64,000 bases of DNA, from assembly GCA_004802705.1 (NCBI GenBank), contig SGPL01000050.1, positions 1 through 64,000 of the forward strand. The letters run 5' to 3'. The position numbers were made by a program, and so were the translations under genes. The notes under the pieces were generated by a model that did not search any database, was not told the DNA's origin, and saw nothing but the letters and a program-made list of their open reading frames with translations. This stretch comes from Bondarzewia mesenterica. Its lineage: Eukaryota > Basidiomycota > Agaricomycetes > Russulales > Bondarzewiaceae. Shown in pieces: positions 11,300-23,501 of the stretch. Numbering within the stretch: position 1 is the first letter of the stretch; every line of letters starts with the position of its first letter.

Positions 11300-12246
11300 C
11301 TCTCTAAATTTAAGGGTAGAAGAGAGAATAGAAAGCGGGCCAACGACAGCCCCTCATGCACCAATTTATTCACAGATGCACTTCTTGGCCCACTAGGAAG
11401 AGAAGCAAGAAGCATAGACATTGCGGTCATGCGACAAGGTAATGCAAATAATTCGCCTCACCGTTGCCCACAGCATCCTGAGCCTCCGCATCTCAGTCAA
11501 ACGGTTGAACGGCTCATCAGATGAGCGACGGTGCGGCTCGAACGGTCCCCAGCCCGGATCAGGTGTCTATCTGACTTTCTTCGCCGGTTTCTGGTTGCAA
11601 AGAGGTGCATTGAATATATCTCTATTGCGTGCGTTGGAAACAGTATGAACTGTACAACCGCATGAAGCATTATTCCTCTGTAGGCAAAGCGGAATGCGCC
11701 TGAAGTACGATCTTGTCTAGTCTACGAAGGAAGTGAAAATCAACTCTGCTTTCAAGATTTTTTTATGCAATTCGGGGGCTCATCAACGTATCGAACGCAC
11801 CTCCATTTCATCCATGCCTAGAGTCATGCAATCACGAAAATCTTTGCACTCACCTGTTCAGTTTTCATGGTCACCGGTCACCTCCAAAGTCATCGTACCG
11901 GAAGTTTTTGCATTGATATCTGAGGATATTGCGGGCAAGATTAGTCTCCGTGGCTGACCGTACAGAAGACAGTTAGGACAAGATGTGGGTCAATGGGTCA
12001 AGGTACGTCTCCGACTCTCGGAGTTCTTCAACTTTTGACTCATAGTGTATTACCCCTAACCACGAATTCATTCCACGGGTGCTGCCCGCCCTCTCCCGCC
12101 TCCCCTTTGTCTTCCGCAATCTCTAAGCAAATTCTGACTGATGCTGCAGGTCGATCGGCATCGTGTGGGTCGAGTCGGGCCCCTATATAAAGCCCTCAAG
12201 ACAGAGTCCTAATTTTCTGAAAACTCTGCATTGCCTAAACGCTCCG
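11300..12246. promoter_or_regulatory. Duplicated intergenic segment upstream of reductase copy 3
   Basis: The segment is homologous to the divergent promoter at 2471-3690 but shortened and rearranged. The TATATAA box at 12184-12190 precedes the copy 3 start by about 60 bp. No coding exon is seen. Confidence 0.45.
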
Positions 12247-13805
12247 ATGCCGGCTGTCGCTCCCCCTAGCAAAGTCCTCGTCTCCGGCGCCAACGGCTAC
12301 ATCGCGGCGTGGGTCATACGCACCCTACTTGAAAAAGGCTACTCCGTTCGCGGAACTGTGCGCTCGGCGAGCAAAGGCGATCACTTGAAGAAACTTTTCG
12401 CGCAATATGGTGATAAGTTTGAGCTTGTGGTCGTGGAGGACATCACCAAGGTACTCTTATGATCTTTTCGCATCCGCGTCTTGAAGCGTGTACCGACGGC
12501 ATTGACATCATAATCGTTACTTACGGTAGGTAGGCGCTTTCGACGAGGCCGTAAAGGGCGTTGATCTCATCTTCCACACGGCGTCTCCTTTTCATTTCAA
12601 TGTAACAGAACCCGATGGTTCGTGGTCTTTCCTTTTCTGCACCGGCGAGCGTCGTTAATTCTACCACTCATCTCCGTCCAACCGCAGAACTCATCATTCC
12701 GGCCACCAAGGGCACCGTCAGCATTCTGGAATCCGCGAAGAAACACGGGTAAGTCGGACAGAACACCATGCTGAAGACGCCTCTGTAATATTATCACATG
12801 CAACGCTCGCAGTTCATCCGTCAAACGCATAGTCGTCACTTCGTCATGTGCTGCAGTCGTAAAGCCGTCAGCGACTCCAGCTGTCTGGGACGAGACATCG
12901 TGGAACGAGCCGTCTATCGAAGAAGTCAAGGAGAAAGGACGCAACGCCCAACTCCCTGTCATGTATTGCGCGTCGAAGACGCTCGCCGAAAAGGGTTAGA
13001 TAGGATCCCGGCCGTCTTCTCGCGGGCCCTTCACTTATTATCTGTGCTATCTTCACAGCCGCATGGGAATTCGTCGAGAAGAACAAGTCGAGTATAGGTT
13101 GGGACCTTGTTGTTCTCAATCCCCCCTACGTGCGTCCCGCTCGGACTTTATTCGCGTTTTCGTCATTTAGTTGACTATGTATTTCATCAATCAGGTGTTC
13201 GGCGTGAGTCTTTCATCTTATCACGAAATGAGGCACATGAAAACTCACCTGAACAATCCCGACTATAGCCCCCTATACACGAGATACACAGTTTGTCCTC
13301 CCTGAACACCTCGATGCAGGAATTTTTCAATGCGGTCGTCAAAGGCACGAAGGACAATAAAACCTTGCAGACCGAAGGGAGCGCTTGGGTCGATGTGAGA
13401 GACCTCAGTCTCGCTCACGTGTTGGCTGGTGAGAAGGCAGAAGCAGGGGGGGAGAGGATCATCGTGAGCGCAGGTAAGGTCGTGTCCTCCCTAAAAAGAA
13501 TCTCGTTGACGCGCACTCTTTATCAGGACCGTGGTACTGGCAAGAAATTGGTGAGTCTTGATGCTCCCCCCACGCTTCTGCTTGCTAAACACCCGTGGCA
13601 TATTCCAGTCGATGTTGCAAACTCCATCTCTCCTCCGCCGATCGCGAACCTGGTAAAGGGCAACCCTGGGTCTACCAAGGGCGTCGAGTACATGCTCAAC
13701 TATAACACATCCAAGTGCGACAGGATTCTGGGAGTGAAACTCAGGACGATGAAGGAGATGGTCAAGGATTGCCTGGTGGATTTCAAGAAAAGGGAATATG
13801 CATAG
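12247..13805 (+). CDS. NAD(P)-dependent extended-SDR reductase, copy 3 (intact)
   Basis: Cleanest copy, about 346 residues in eight or so exons. Exon 1 (12247-12450) gives KVLVSGANGYIAAWVIRTLL, an N-terminal dinucleotide-binding fold with GxxGxxA spacing. Next come GAFDEAVKGVDLIFHTASPF, then TKGTVSILESAKKHG and the serine-bearing strand IVVTSSCAAV. The Tyr-xxx-Lys catalytic pair is in VMYCASKTLAEKAAWEF, followed by WDLVVLNPPYVFG. The final exon ends in CLVDFKKREYA. Introns have gtactc, gttcgt, gtaagt, gtgcgt and gtgagt donors. By family it reduces a carbonyl substrate with NADPH in the cytosol (Gre2/dihydroflavonol-reductase-like); the substrate is not known. It is a direct repeat of copy 2. 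Confidence 0.85.
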
Positions 13806-13883
13806 ATAGAACACGTGAACGCAGTGAAGGCACGATAGAATATACGGTACCTTTTTTTCAAACACGAGAAATTAATTTGCAGC

Positions 13884-14400
13884 TTGAATCTTTATAGACG
13901 CGGACTGTACCAAGGTTGTGACACGTTGCACCGCGTCCGTCGCTATTTCTCTCAACCGCCATTCAAATGTATTTGCGAAGGAGATCTTTCGCGAGCACTC
14001 TGGTCAAGCAGGTCAAGGTCGTGTCGCTGCGCAGCAAGATTCAGAAATGGCGCTGATCATCTTGAGCGATGTTGAGCGAGATGATTTCGATGATTTCCTC
14101 TCCATCCTCTATCCAACATTATTAGTATCTCAATGTATCAAGGAGTCGACGCGCCATCTCATCACATCAGTACTTACTTATGTACGAGCTTCAATTATCA
14201 TGAACGTGGAACGCACGGATGGATGGACATCCGTTCTGCGTCCAGCAACGAAGTGGAAATTTGCGTCTATCCTTAGTTCGCTGCATCATCCGCTGGGCTG
14301 TCGCGGACGTCTGTTTGTTGACCAAGGTGACGGACGCGTTCATCCCATTTCTAGGGTTTTGCATCGTCGACACTGTCCACTCTCTTGATGATGACGCATG
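13884..14400 (+). pseudogene. BTB/POZ-like protein fragment, second copy
   Basis: A frame from about 13920 reads NRHSNVFAKEIFREHSG and then LSDVERDDFDDFLSILYPT, the BTB core. After a short gap it reads WTSVLRPATKWKFASI, the helical region after the BTB fold. It corresponds to 7125-7565 in inverted orientation but lacks that copy's 7-nt insertion. The N-terminal exon and the C-terminal part are missing (a low-complexity, AT-rich region follows at 14440), so it is a remnant, though the frame is better preserved than in the left copy. Confidence 0.55.
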
Positions 14401-14429
14401 TGGATGCCCTGCCTTGTGTGCCGACAACA

Positions 14430-16600
14430 ACAGCGAAAGATGACAAAAAAAAAAAGAGCAATACGGGATTTGTGAGTGGAACGTGAGCCAAATGCCTCAA
14501 GTCCACGAAACCGATTGCTAGGGTGATGATGTTTTTGAGGCTAAAATTTGTGTTTGTGANTAAAAAAGAGGGGGGGAGTGTATTTTCAAAAAATTGGTTT
14601 TCTAAATAAAAGTCCGTTTCAAATCTAAATAAATCCAAATAAAATCTGCAAACTGAATGGTAAGTCTCTTCTTAATTTTTGGAATAAGAATTGAGTGAAA
14701 AAAGTTAAAGAATGTAATCAGGATTTGAAAAAAGATGATAGTAAAGACAGTGAAAATTACAATCCAAATGGGAATCTAGAGCCGACCAGCCCATTCTCAT
14801 ATCCTCTGTCTCCTCTGCCTATCCCTTTCCTGCTTCAGAATATCCTCTAGTGAAACAATAATGCGCATGTGGGTATTACGTCCTGTGAACCCAATAATCG
14901 CTGAATATCGTCGAATCCGTGAAATGATCGTCCAACGAGTGGGTACAATCAGCAGACTCCTCTCTTCTCTACTTATCACCTCAAACTCCACCCAAGATCT
15001 CTGATACCTGATCACTTGTGAAACCATCCCATGCAGTTAGGTTTCTGCATTCGCACTAAATGGCCGAGCTTCAACTCGAATGCTGACTTCAATTGGTCGG
15101 CGAGGTTTATCAAGGAGTTGCCAATGACCTTCTATTTCTGGGATTGCATTTATAGTCATGAAAGGATTAGGGACATCAGTGATAGAGGGCAGTAGGATAA
15201 GAATAGGCGTAGAAACAAATGAGGAGGTGGTTGTGATGGGATCATTTTGGGTTCTGAGCTCAGAAATTGATGATGTAGAGGATGTGACCAAGATTTGAAT
15301 GGTAGAGAAGGACTGCATAATTGAAATAATAGAATTTTAAAGGATTGTATGTGTGAATGATGAGAGTGTGTTTGAGAAAAATGGTCGAGCTTCATTTTTT
15401 TGATTGCGCTTGTTGACTTAGCCGAGTTACAGCATTTGTGCTTCTTTTTGCCATGTTCTCGTCTAAAACCATTTTTGGGCGTGACAGTGGGTGGTCCTTG
15501 GTTTGGTCCTGGGGGTGCGGGTTTACAACCTATAAGTTATCGTGAAGTTCTTGGTGAATGCTTGCTTGTGGAGACAAGGCAGGTGGGCTGCTAGACCTTG
15601 ATGGTCCAGTTAGTGTGCTTCTGCAGTTATCAGCGCGAAGCACAGCTGAGGATGTGGCCGTTCCTCCTTGGATTTCTATAGGTAGGGGTTCTCCTGTTTT
15701 GCGAAATAGCCAAGTGCGGCACTGAGTGTGGTAGTAGATGGGGTAGATGGGTTTTTCTTCATCCTTGTGAGTATCTGGGTGTGTTCTTGTGATGTATGTT
15801 TTGAGTGATAAACTGTATCTTGATCCCACAAGAATCTGAACCCCTGGTGGTAGGGTGCTTCTGAACAAAATGGTGGATGGTTTCTTAGGGACAGGGACAT
15901 TTGCGAATATCTACACCGATGATGCTGCTACCTGCCGTCACTCTGGTGCCCTTTTGGTGCTTCTTCGAGGATTAGCTACCTTAGGCTCTTTGTTGCTCAG
16001 GTTTATTAGACCTTTAAGCACAACTGGATATGTCTATAGTCCCTGGTCTGAGTTCAGGATCGGGTTCAATTGTGAGAGCTTGATATAGTTGTCAAGACGC
16101 TCTGTGTCTGGTGGCTTGACTGGAGTTATCGTGCTTGTTCTGGTGCCTAGCTTTTGGCAGTTCTGTCTGGGTAAGGATTTGATCTGACGCTTGAGCCGAA
16201 GCCAAGGTCAAGCTGGAGTGACGTCAAAGGTAGGGGCTAGTACCTTGTATCCTATTGCACACAAGTCTAGGCTAAACACAAAGTATAGACCAAGTATATC
16301 AAGCTGGGGAAAGAAGAAGCTGCTGCGGAGGTATAAATAGCACCTACTGCAGCGCATGGACCATCATTACATATCATACATGGGCGCAAGTAAAAGGAAA
16401 GATCAGGTAGGTAAAGGGATCGTAGTTGATCGGACTGCCTCATTAGAAGTGTGGGTAGCTATGCGTCCAATCATAGAGAAGTGAGAAAATAATCTGTACA
16501 GGTACCATTCATGACAGCTTCTATGTATTTTTATTTTTATTATATATATGCATATATATTGTAAACAAACTGTTATATGCATGTTGTAGCATTCCACTTG
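14430..16600. other. AT-richer intergenic/transposon-derived DNA
   Basis: After the duplicated block the base composition becomes AT-rich. Minus-strand frames at 14797-15027, 15037-15395 and 15530-15900 are fairly long and do not overlap, so they may be remnants of a degenerate multi-exon or transposon protein. I recognise no domain. One ambiguous base lies at 14560. Confidence 0.35.
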
Positions 16601-16639
16601 AATTCAACTAAACCTGTTTGTTGAGAAACTTAAATTATA

Positions 16640-19600
16640 TTTTATTTCTTATTTGAACTACCAGATTCTTCTTCTTTAAATTTGCACTTTCTCAAAATCT
16701 CATCATCTAATTGAATTTTTTTAGATTGTGTTATGATGTCAATCATGTGCCTTATCTTTGATATTTTTTCTTTATCAACACTCAACTGTTCAAGATGTAT
16801 GAAACCTTGTGCAGGTACATATGTATGTGTCAAACTCTTATTTGCATTGTTCAACTCATTTTGATCATTATCAATAGTTGATGTAGATGCTATTGATAAA
16901 GTTTTCTTTGACTTAGATATTACCTTTTATTGTAAGTTTACATTTTCAGACTCTTCTACATTTGCAATAAATAGGTTTGACTTAGTCCATTTTAATGAAT
17001 GATGAAGATGTCNCAGCACATAATCATTGCCTTTTCATGAATGATATGCAGTATAAGCTGATGTCTTGTTTGACTTTGAATATCATATGATAGCTTTTCT
17101 TCATATCACATAGTTATAATCTCATCTAGTATCTCCAGCTCTTTAAATTCTTGATGCAAGCCACTAGCTTTCAAATCTCTTGTGATTTTTTTNAACATCA
17201 AACTCTTGTATAAGTATTGTTCCTTGCAAAGTTGATCTACAAGATAGACAGGTATAAAATGATTGATGTAAGAAATAATTTTGTAGATCAACAATATTAT
17301 ATGCTCTTGTTCTTCTTTATGATGCAAAATCAGTCATTGCAAGGTTTGGCACTAAAAAAACTTGAGTTCATTTGATATTGACTGTTTTACCATCAGGCAA
17401 TCTACATTCAATGTTAAAGTTTGACTTGAAAGGGGAATTATATTTAATAGTAAGCCATCAATTTGTATTACAGATGGTGAATTTATTAACTTTATAAATA
17501 CTATATTTAAGCATAGATGTTCATTGTTAGGACCTACTCGGGCAGGGACAGGAGGCCTAAATGGGTTTGCTCATGTATGCTATTGCTGGGTTCTAAGGTT
17601 CAATCAGAGTGAGGACCACTCAAGCTTATAGCCCAAGTGGCCTCACAGTCAGGGACTTGTAAGGGTTCTGGGTAAGAATGAAGTAGATTGCAAGGTTCAG
17701 TAGGTCTCAATAATACTAGATGTCTAGCTTAGTTTCTAGGAGATCAAGCTACAGAACTAAGTAGCTACAGGCCCTGTATATATATGTATGCACTTTAAAG
17801 CAAGTCATCAGTAATGGCATGTGTCAGTGGTATGCATTAAAAAGGCCATTAGTGGATAAGTAATCATATGTAAAGAACTAGTGGGGTTCTTGTAGATCAG
17901 GGCCCAGACTGGTCCAGAGTCTGGGCATATCTATTAGACATATGCTGTAAGTCACGTGATCTACTAGTCTGATAAGATATAATAAAGATGAGGCACGTCA
18001 GGGCACCTCATATCAGGATCATGCACGTCAAGGTGCGGGTTTCAGTCTACTAAGTAAGTCAGTAGAAGTCAAAGTAAATCAAGTAAATAAAAGCTTGTTC
18101 ATATAAGCCAGGCCATTCATGATATTTATCATCTATTTTATCTTCTTTTCAATCACTATCATTTCATAAGATCTATTAATTATACAATATTTAATTGCTC
18201 ATTGCATTTAATCACCACTGGTAATCTAATACACAACTTTAATATTCTAGAATGATATTCACTGCAAACATGTAGCAAATTCTAAATTCCTTTTTACAAA
18301 TCTTTAAAAATTTCATTTTTACTATAAAGTGGATTAGAAACCTTTTTCTTATGTTGTATTTTTTTATCATCAGTATTTAGAGAAACCCTTTTATCAATTG
18401 AATAAAAATGTTAAAACTTATTGATTTGACTCTTTTGTAAATTGCTCTATGCTTAATTCATTTATTTTATCTCTATGTGCATTGTATGATGTTATAATTA
18501 AAACATCATAAAAGTTATGGTTAGTCAGCTTTGGATTATTAATTCCTCTTCTTGTAATCCTGAAATTTAATAAAGCAATATCAACTTTTGTATAATCACG
18601 ATACTGCATATTTTCTAAAGCTTTTCTAAACTCTTGATCTTCTTTTGATTAACTTATCTGCCTCATATTCTGCCTCAAAATAACAACTGTTGTAAATTCA
18701 TACCAAGCAAATTTTCTTATTGCTTTTTGTTAATTCAAATAACTATTTGTATGATGCATTTGAGAAAAAGTTACATTTTAACTATACAAAAAAGGCACTA
18801 TATCAAGAGGTGAAAGTTGTGCAAAATTACTTGCACATATTATATTGATTTCACCAAAAGCATAATTAGGTTCTTCTTAAGCCTTGCACATTTGTATTAA
18901 TATATTATATAAACTTTTACAGTCAACTATTGATAATTTATCTAAAAATATATAATTAACATATTCAAGTCTAAGCAATTATTTGCATATTATTACTAAT
19001 ACCCCAACCTATTATACTAAGGACTGAATAATATGTTGATCCTAAAACTTGAGCAGCAGCAAAATCAGTTGGTGCTAAAACTAAAAAGTGATATAATTCA
19101 TGATTAATGCTGAAAAAATGAATCAATGCCTTTATAACTTGTGATTTTTTTGTTCTTGCTATACCTCCTAAATACATTTTGAATTGATTTTTATTTTTTT
19201 TTCTACTGCATGATTTGCAATAATACAAAAGGCTCATTATTCAACTTAAAATATATGACTATATCATCAATAGTTTTTTATTTATCATTAGATTGTGCTT
19301 TAAAAGAATGCATTAAATATGCTTTATCTATAATTTTTACCTCATTTGAGTTCAAATTTAATAATAAAGCCTTGCACTTAAACCTTGAAGGTATCTTAGC
19401 AGCTTGTTCTTCATGATTTCTAATAACTTGATCTCACTTGTTATTTTATACTTGTTTCTATTTATTTGCTGTGTGCTCATTTCTAGTATACAATGAATTA
19501 TTCTTTGATATATTTGTAGTGTTCAAGTCAAGTATTTTATCAAGTCATCCACATAATCTCAATACAGAACTTATGACATTCATTTGATGTAAATAATTTA

Positions 19601-19880
19601 TAACTTGCTTGCTTAAATTATCTCATTCATTATTCAATTGTTTTTGTGTAGAGTTCATGTCATTCTCATCTAAAGTTTCATGAATATCATTTTCTTAATC
19701 CAGATTATTCATTTGTTCTTCAGTAAAATTAAAAAAAAATTGCATTTTTTCTTTGTGAAGAAAAAACATTACATGCATCATTATATTCATATTTTAAATG
19801 CATAAATTTCATAATTTCTTCTTATTTATCTGTAAGCACATGAGATTTAAACCCTTCATTTTGAATAGTGTGGCCCAGCT
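16640..19880 (-). mobile_element. Degenerate Helitron (RepHel helicase remnant)
   Basis: Minus-strand frames, broken by stops, read as a PIF1-like helicase of a Helitron. Around 18971-19237 there is MYLGGIA-R-T-K-KSQVIKALIHFF and VLAPTDFAAAQVLGSTYYS, clearly from a Walker A GxxGTGKS and APTGSAA ancestor. Around 18418-18609 there is LIITSYNAHRDKINEL, from a later helicase motif region. Upstream helicase sequence (EEQAAKIPSRFKCKALLL) lies at about 19300-19420, and downstream remnants run to 16640. Every Walker A change is G-to-A or C-to-T. The element is inactive. Terminal TC...CTRR ends were not found. Confidence 0.6.
17525..18095. mobile_element. Solo-LTR-like insertion inside the Helitron remnant
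   Basis: This 571-bp block of higher GC begins TGTTAGGACC and interrupts the AT-rich Helitron. It is flanked on both sides by TGTTCAT (17518-17524 and 18096-18102), consistent with a target-site duplication. It contains a TATATATA stretch near 17777 and an AATAAA near its end, as an LTR would. No internal coding region is present. The 3' terminal dinucleotide is not a clean CA, so the exact end is uncertain. Confidence 0.4.
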
Positions 19881-22240
19881 CTCACACATACTTACTGATA
19901 GGTCCTCATATTGCTAGGCTGGGCTATGGCAGATGGTCATTGATATGCCTGATATACTATTGAGCTCAACTGTCACCATTGGTCAGTGATGATTGTGGGC
20001 CCACTAGTATGAGATGGCCTTCATTCCCCCCCTGGGTCAAGATCTGCTATGCTGTTTCGGTCACCAAAAATGCAGTTTCAGATGGTAGTAAGTGACTGAA
20101 TAGTATGCTCGTGTGAGTAAGGCTGAAAACAAGCACAGAGCAAAAGTGAGTCTCGCAGTGAGTAATTATCATGCAATATAAATGTGCATGTTTAGTTGAC
20201 TGCCTTGATTAGGTTTAGCAGCTCCCTGACTAGATCACGAGCGCTTAGATTAGGAAAGTAGCGCTGTGCATAGCTGTCTAGTGCTAGAGGCTACAGTTTA
20301 TGTGCTACCTTCCTGTAACCCAACATTTTTATAGCACCTAGAGCAGATGCCCTCTCATTCTCTGACATGGTCTGGGTGAGTGTACACTCACCCAAACCTC
20401 TTCTTTTCCACATTACGATAGCCCCCATGTTGAGGTTATTTGCACCCCTCCACTAGCATGCTCGAGTTCCTGCAGCTCATCAAATCTATTCATCTTGGCA
20501 TCTATATACATTCAGTATATATTGAACCTAATATCGAAGCTAACTAATGCACTAGCTTTATGCATACTTCTCTCTGTTTATCTCTACTATTGGTAAATCA
20601 CGTCCCTTCTGAATTTACAGTATGAAAACATAGACGATGAGGTCGAATTCATGTCAAGCTAACTCACCCAACATTTCAGAGCTCTCAAATGGGTTTGACA
20701 TGCCAGGGGTTCTCACAAAACAAGTTCTCAATTGTGCATGGGGTCAAGCGATCAATTTCTCCATGCTTATGTTAAGCGGTTCAATTTGTCCACAGTGCAC
20801 AACATCATCATGTTCAGTTCATAGCACATAGACCTATCTAATCTCCCACTCTGCTATTTTTTCCCTTCTTAGGGGCCTTTGTGCATATGCATTGTCTCAC
20901 ATTGCCATGCCAGCCAGCCCAGTCACTATGAGTTTTGTCAGTATGAGCAACACCGGCTGCAGAAGTACTTGCTGTATATATAGTACCAATTGTAATAATT
21001 TTAAATATGCATCTTGAACAACTGGTATACTGTCCCATTCCGACCAATTCATTCTTGAAAATGACCCGTGTGACAGGTTTCAAGTTCATCCATTCATTTG
21101 GGGTAGGGTATGACTGTGACAAGGGGATAATTTCATTCCCAGTCAAAGCTGTGTGACTCCGGCTGCACCGCATTAGGTGTGGGTCATGAAATGTTGTGAC
21201 ACTCGCTAGATGACACCATCAAATGGTTTCATACAGGCTTGATGTGATGTGTAACACCCCCCAAAATTTCATTCCGCCAGCACCCTTGTGACATGTGACA
21301 AGCGAATTGGTCGGAATGGGACAGTACTTTGCATAAATGATTATACTGCCACTAGCAGCAAGTGGGTTTCACCTCACCTACGGATGATTATGACGAGTAG
21401 GGATTTCACAAGCAAGGTTGCTGCCGATGAAGTCAGTGCTCCCCTAGTTCTGGGGGGGGGGGGTCAAAATGGCCCATGTTCCATGCATAAGTAATGATTC
21501 CCTAATCGGGAATCGTAACTGACTACCGGAGAAATTACATAGATATTGACCCCTTTTTGGTACCCCAACTACCGGAAAAATTTCAGAGGTGCGGCGCTAT
21601 GCGTCGCTGGACTACCGTGGGAAGAACATACATTTGGGTGGGTTGCCGGGGGTCCTAGCCCGGGTTGGCCAGCTCGGAATTCAAAAACGCAACCTCTTTG
21701 ACAGTGCGTACATTCCACCGTTTACTTTTACTTTCGCGTGTCTGATACCCGTTCAGATCCCGGAGGGCACGTCCTTTCCATGGTTGTTTTCGGCTATGGT
21801 GGATATTGGGTGTACCGTTGGGAAACGTGCGAGTGTTCTCATAGCAGACAAGCGTGCAGAGATTGCGGAGCGTAGACACCGACACACCGAGGCTGCAGAG
21901 GCTGCAGGTGCGGCGGCTCTTTCAGACGTTGCATGAAGGGTCATATCATTGTGAGTTTTATCTTATTGCACTTACGGCGAATGTTGAAAGAAGTTCCCAA
22001 CTCGTAAGATGTGCTGGGAGTAGATTCACAATACTTTTCTGGCTCCCGATTGCGTTTGAACCGGTTCGCGTGAATTCTAGACTGTCCACTGCCTTTCAGT
22101 ATGATCGGTCTGAAAGATGCCTTAACAGTTACGCAGGCAAGTGTTCATCGCCGGAATTATATCCTTTCCGACTATCTCGTCACATACAGCCATCCGATGA
22201 TAGTAAATGCAACATACGTATCTGAATCTATCTGAATCAA
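19881..22240. repeat. Repeat-like noncoding stretch with an inverted 21-23 bp pair
   Basis: No gene is seen. A perfect inverted pair, CTGTCCCATTCCGACCAATTC (21031-21051) and its complement at 21304-21324, encloses about 250 bp, suggesting a MITE-like or hairpin relic. The part at 21589-21936 has ordinary GC and one open frame with an alanine-rich helix (AEIAERRHRHTEAAEAAG), but no start or splice support. A run of nine G lies near 21452. Confidence 0.35.
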
Positions 22241-22241
22241 C

Positions 22242-23501
22242 TTACAACGTGGAAACCTTCTCCTTGTTTAGCCCCAGCACCTTCCCATCTTCCATATTCT
22301 TCAACAAGGGCTTCCAATCTCCCGTATACTTGTTTTCCTTCATCCAGGTCTCGAGCGTGTACCCTCCCGGATTGATCTTTCGAACCCACTCCATATCCCT
22401 TGTTATGATATCGTCCCTGTACAACGCCCACCACGCGCTGAAGTTCTGCTTCCATGTGGTCGACCCATCTCCCTTGACACGCTCACCTGCGACGGGCATG
22501 TCGGTATTGGTGAAGTTCTCAAACCATTCATCGATGCTCTGTGGTACATAGACGGCCTTCTGTCCCGTCACACGGACGAACGTTTTGACCAGGTGAGCCC
22601 AATCCACCATTTCGCTAGCGATTTCAAGGTCCTTCCCCGAAGTCAACTCCCGGTGATCGAAGGTATAGCGCGCGAAGAAACCAAGGTCAGAAAGCGCAAT
22701 CATGGGGACATGACCGCTGCCGACGGGCGAAGCAAACACATATGTTCCGTCTTCGCGCTGGTGAAGAGGTCCAAGCATATACTACATCGTCCACCGTCAG
22801 CAACTACGCATTTGCAACAACCATCGACGTCGACTTACTATATTCAACATGTCCATGTATGGGCCTGTCGTAACCATACTCCAAGATAGCTCGGTATCGC
22901 TCACGACGGAGGGTTGAGCCTGCAGCCAGTCGGCGACACGGCCTTTGCCGTCATAATGTTCGCATCGATAGAGCGGATTATATCCTGTTTTCTAAAGGAA
23001 GATTTTGGAGTGAGTTGCATTCAGGTTCGAGGCAGTTTACTGGCGCCTTACCTTGGAGATGTACTCCAGGTTACTCCAGACATAGTGCCTAACACCGGCT
23101 TGCTTGGCCAACTCGAAAATCCTAATACCAGCGTACGTCTCTTTCTCTTCACCGACAGTGAATCCGTCTGTATTGATCCAGGCGCCATAGACATCTTTCA
23201 AGGCTGCCGCGACCGAAGGAAAGTCGTCGAAGGCGCCTGTGAACCAGAGCGGAATGCCACAACGTTAGCGCGCCCAGTCCTCCTGACAAGCAGGATTGCA
23301 CCGTACCTTTAACGACCTCAACGCCTTTCGCTTTCAGTTCGCGACTTCTCCTGCTCTCGGGATCGCGTGTGAGAGCTCGAACTGCGTATGGACTCGGTGA
23401 CCCGTCAGAGGCTGGGGCTAGGAGCTTGTCGATGACAGCGAGGCCCTGCGCGCCTGTCGCCCCCGATGACGAGGATGAGCTTGAGAGTATTGGAAGACAT
23501 T
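22242..23501 (-). pseudogene. NmrA-like NAD(P)-binding protein (one-base frameshift as sequenced)
   Basis: Start at 23501: MSSNTLKLILVIG, the first beta strand of an NmrA/HSCARG Rossmann fold. The expected loop GATGAQGLAVI follows only if one base of the five-C run at 23460-23464 (plus strand) is ignored; as written the frame meets a stop about 25 codons later. Beyond it the exons are clean: AVRALTRDPESRRSREL, then after a short intron GAFDDFPSVAAALKDVYGA, then AKQAGVRHYVWSNLEYISK (the NmrA SNxE-type motif), KTGYNPLYRCEHYDGKGRVA and the long last exon YMLGPLHQREDG to EKVSTL. Four GT-AG introns. NmrA-like proteins are catalytically poor SDR relatives that sense NAD(P) or regulate transcription factors; fungal paralogues are numerous. 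It is broken by frameshift or a consensus error. Confidence 0.7.
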
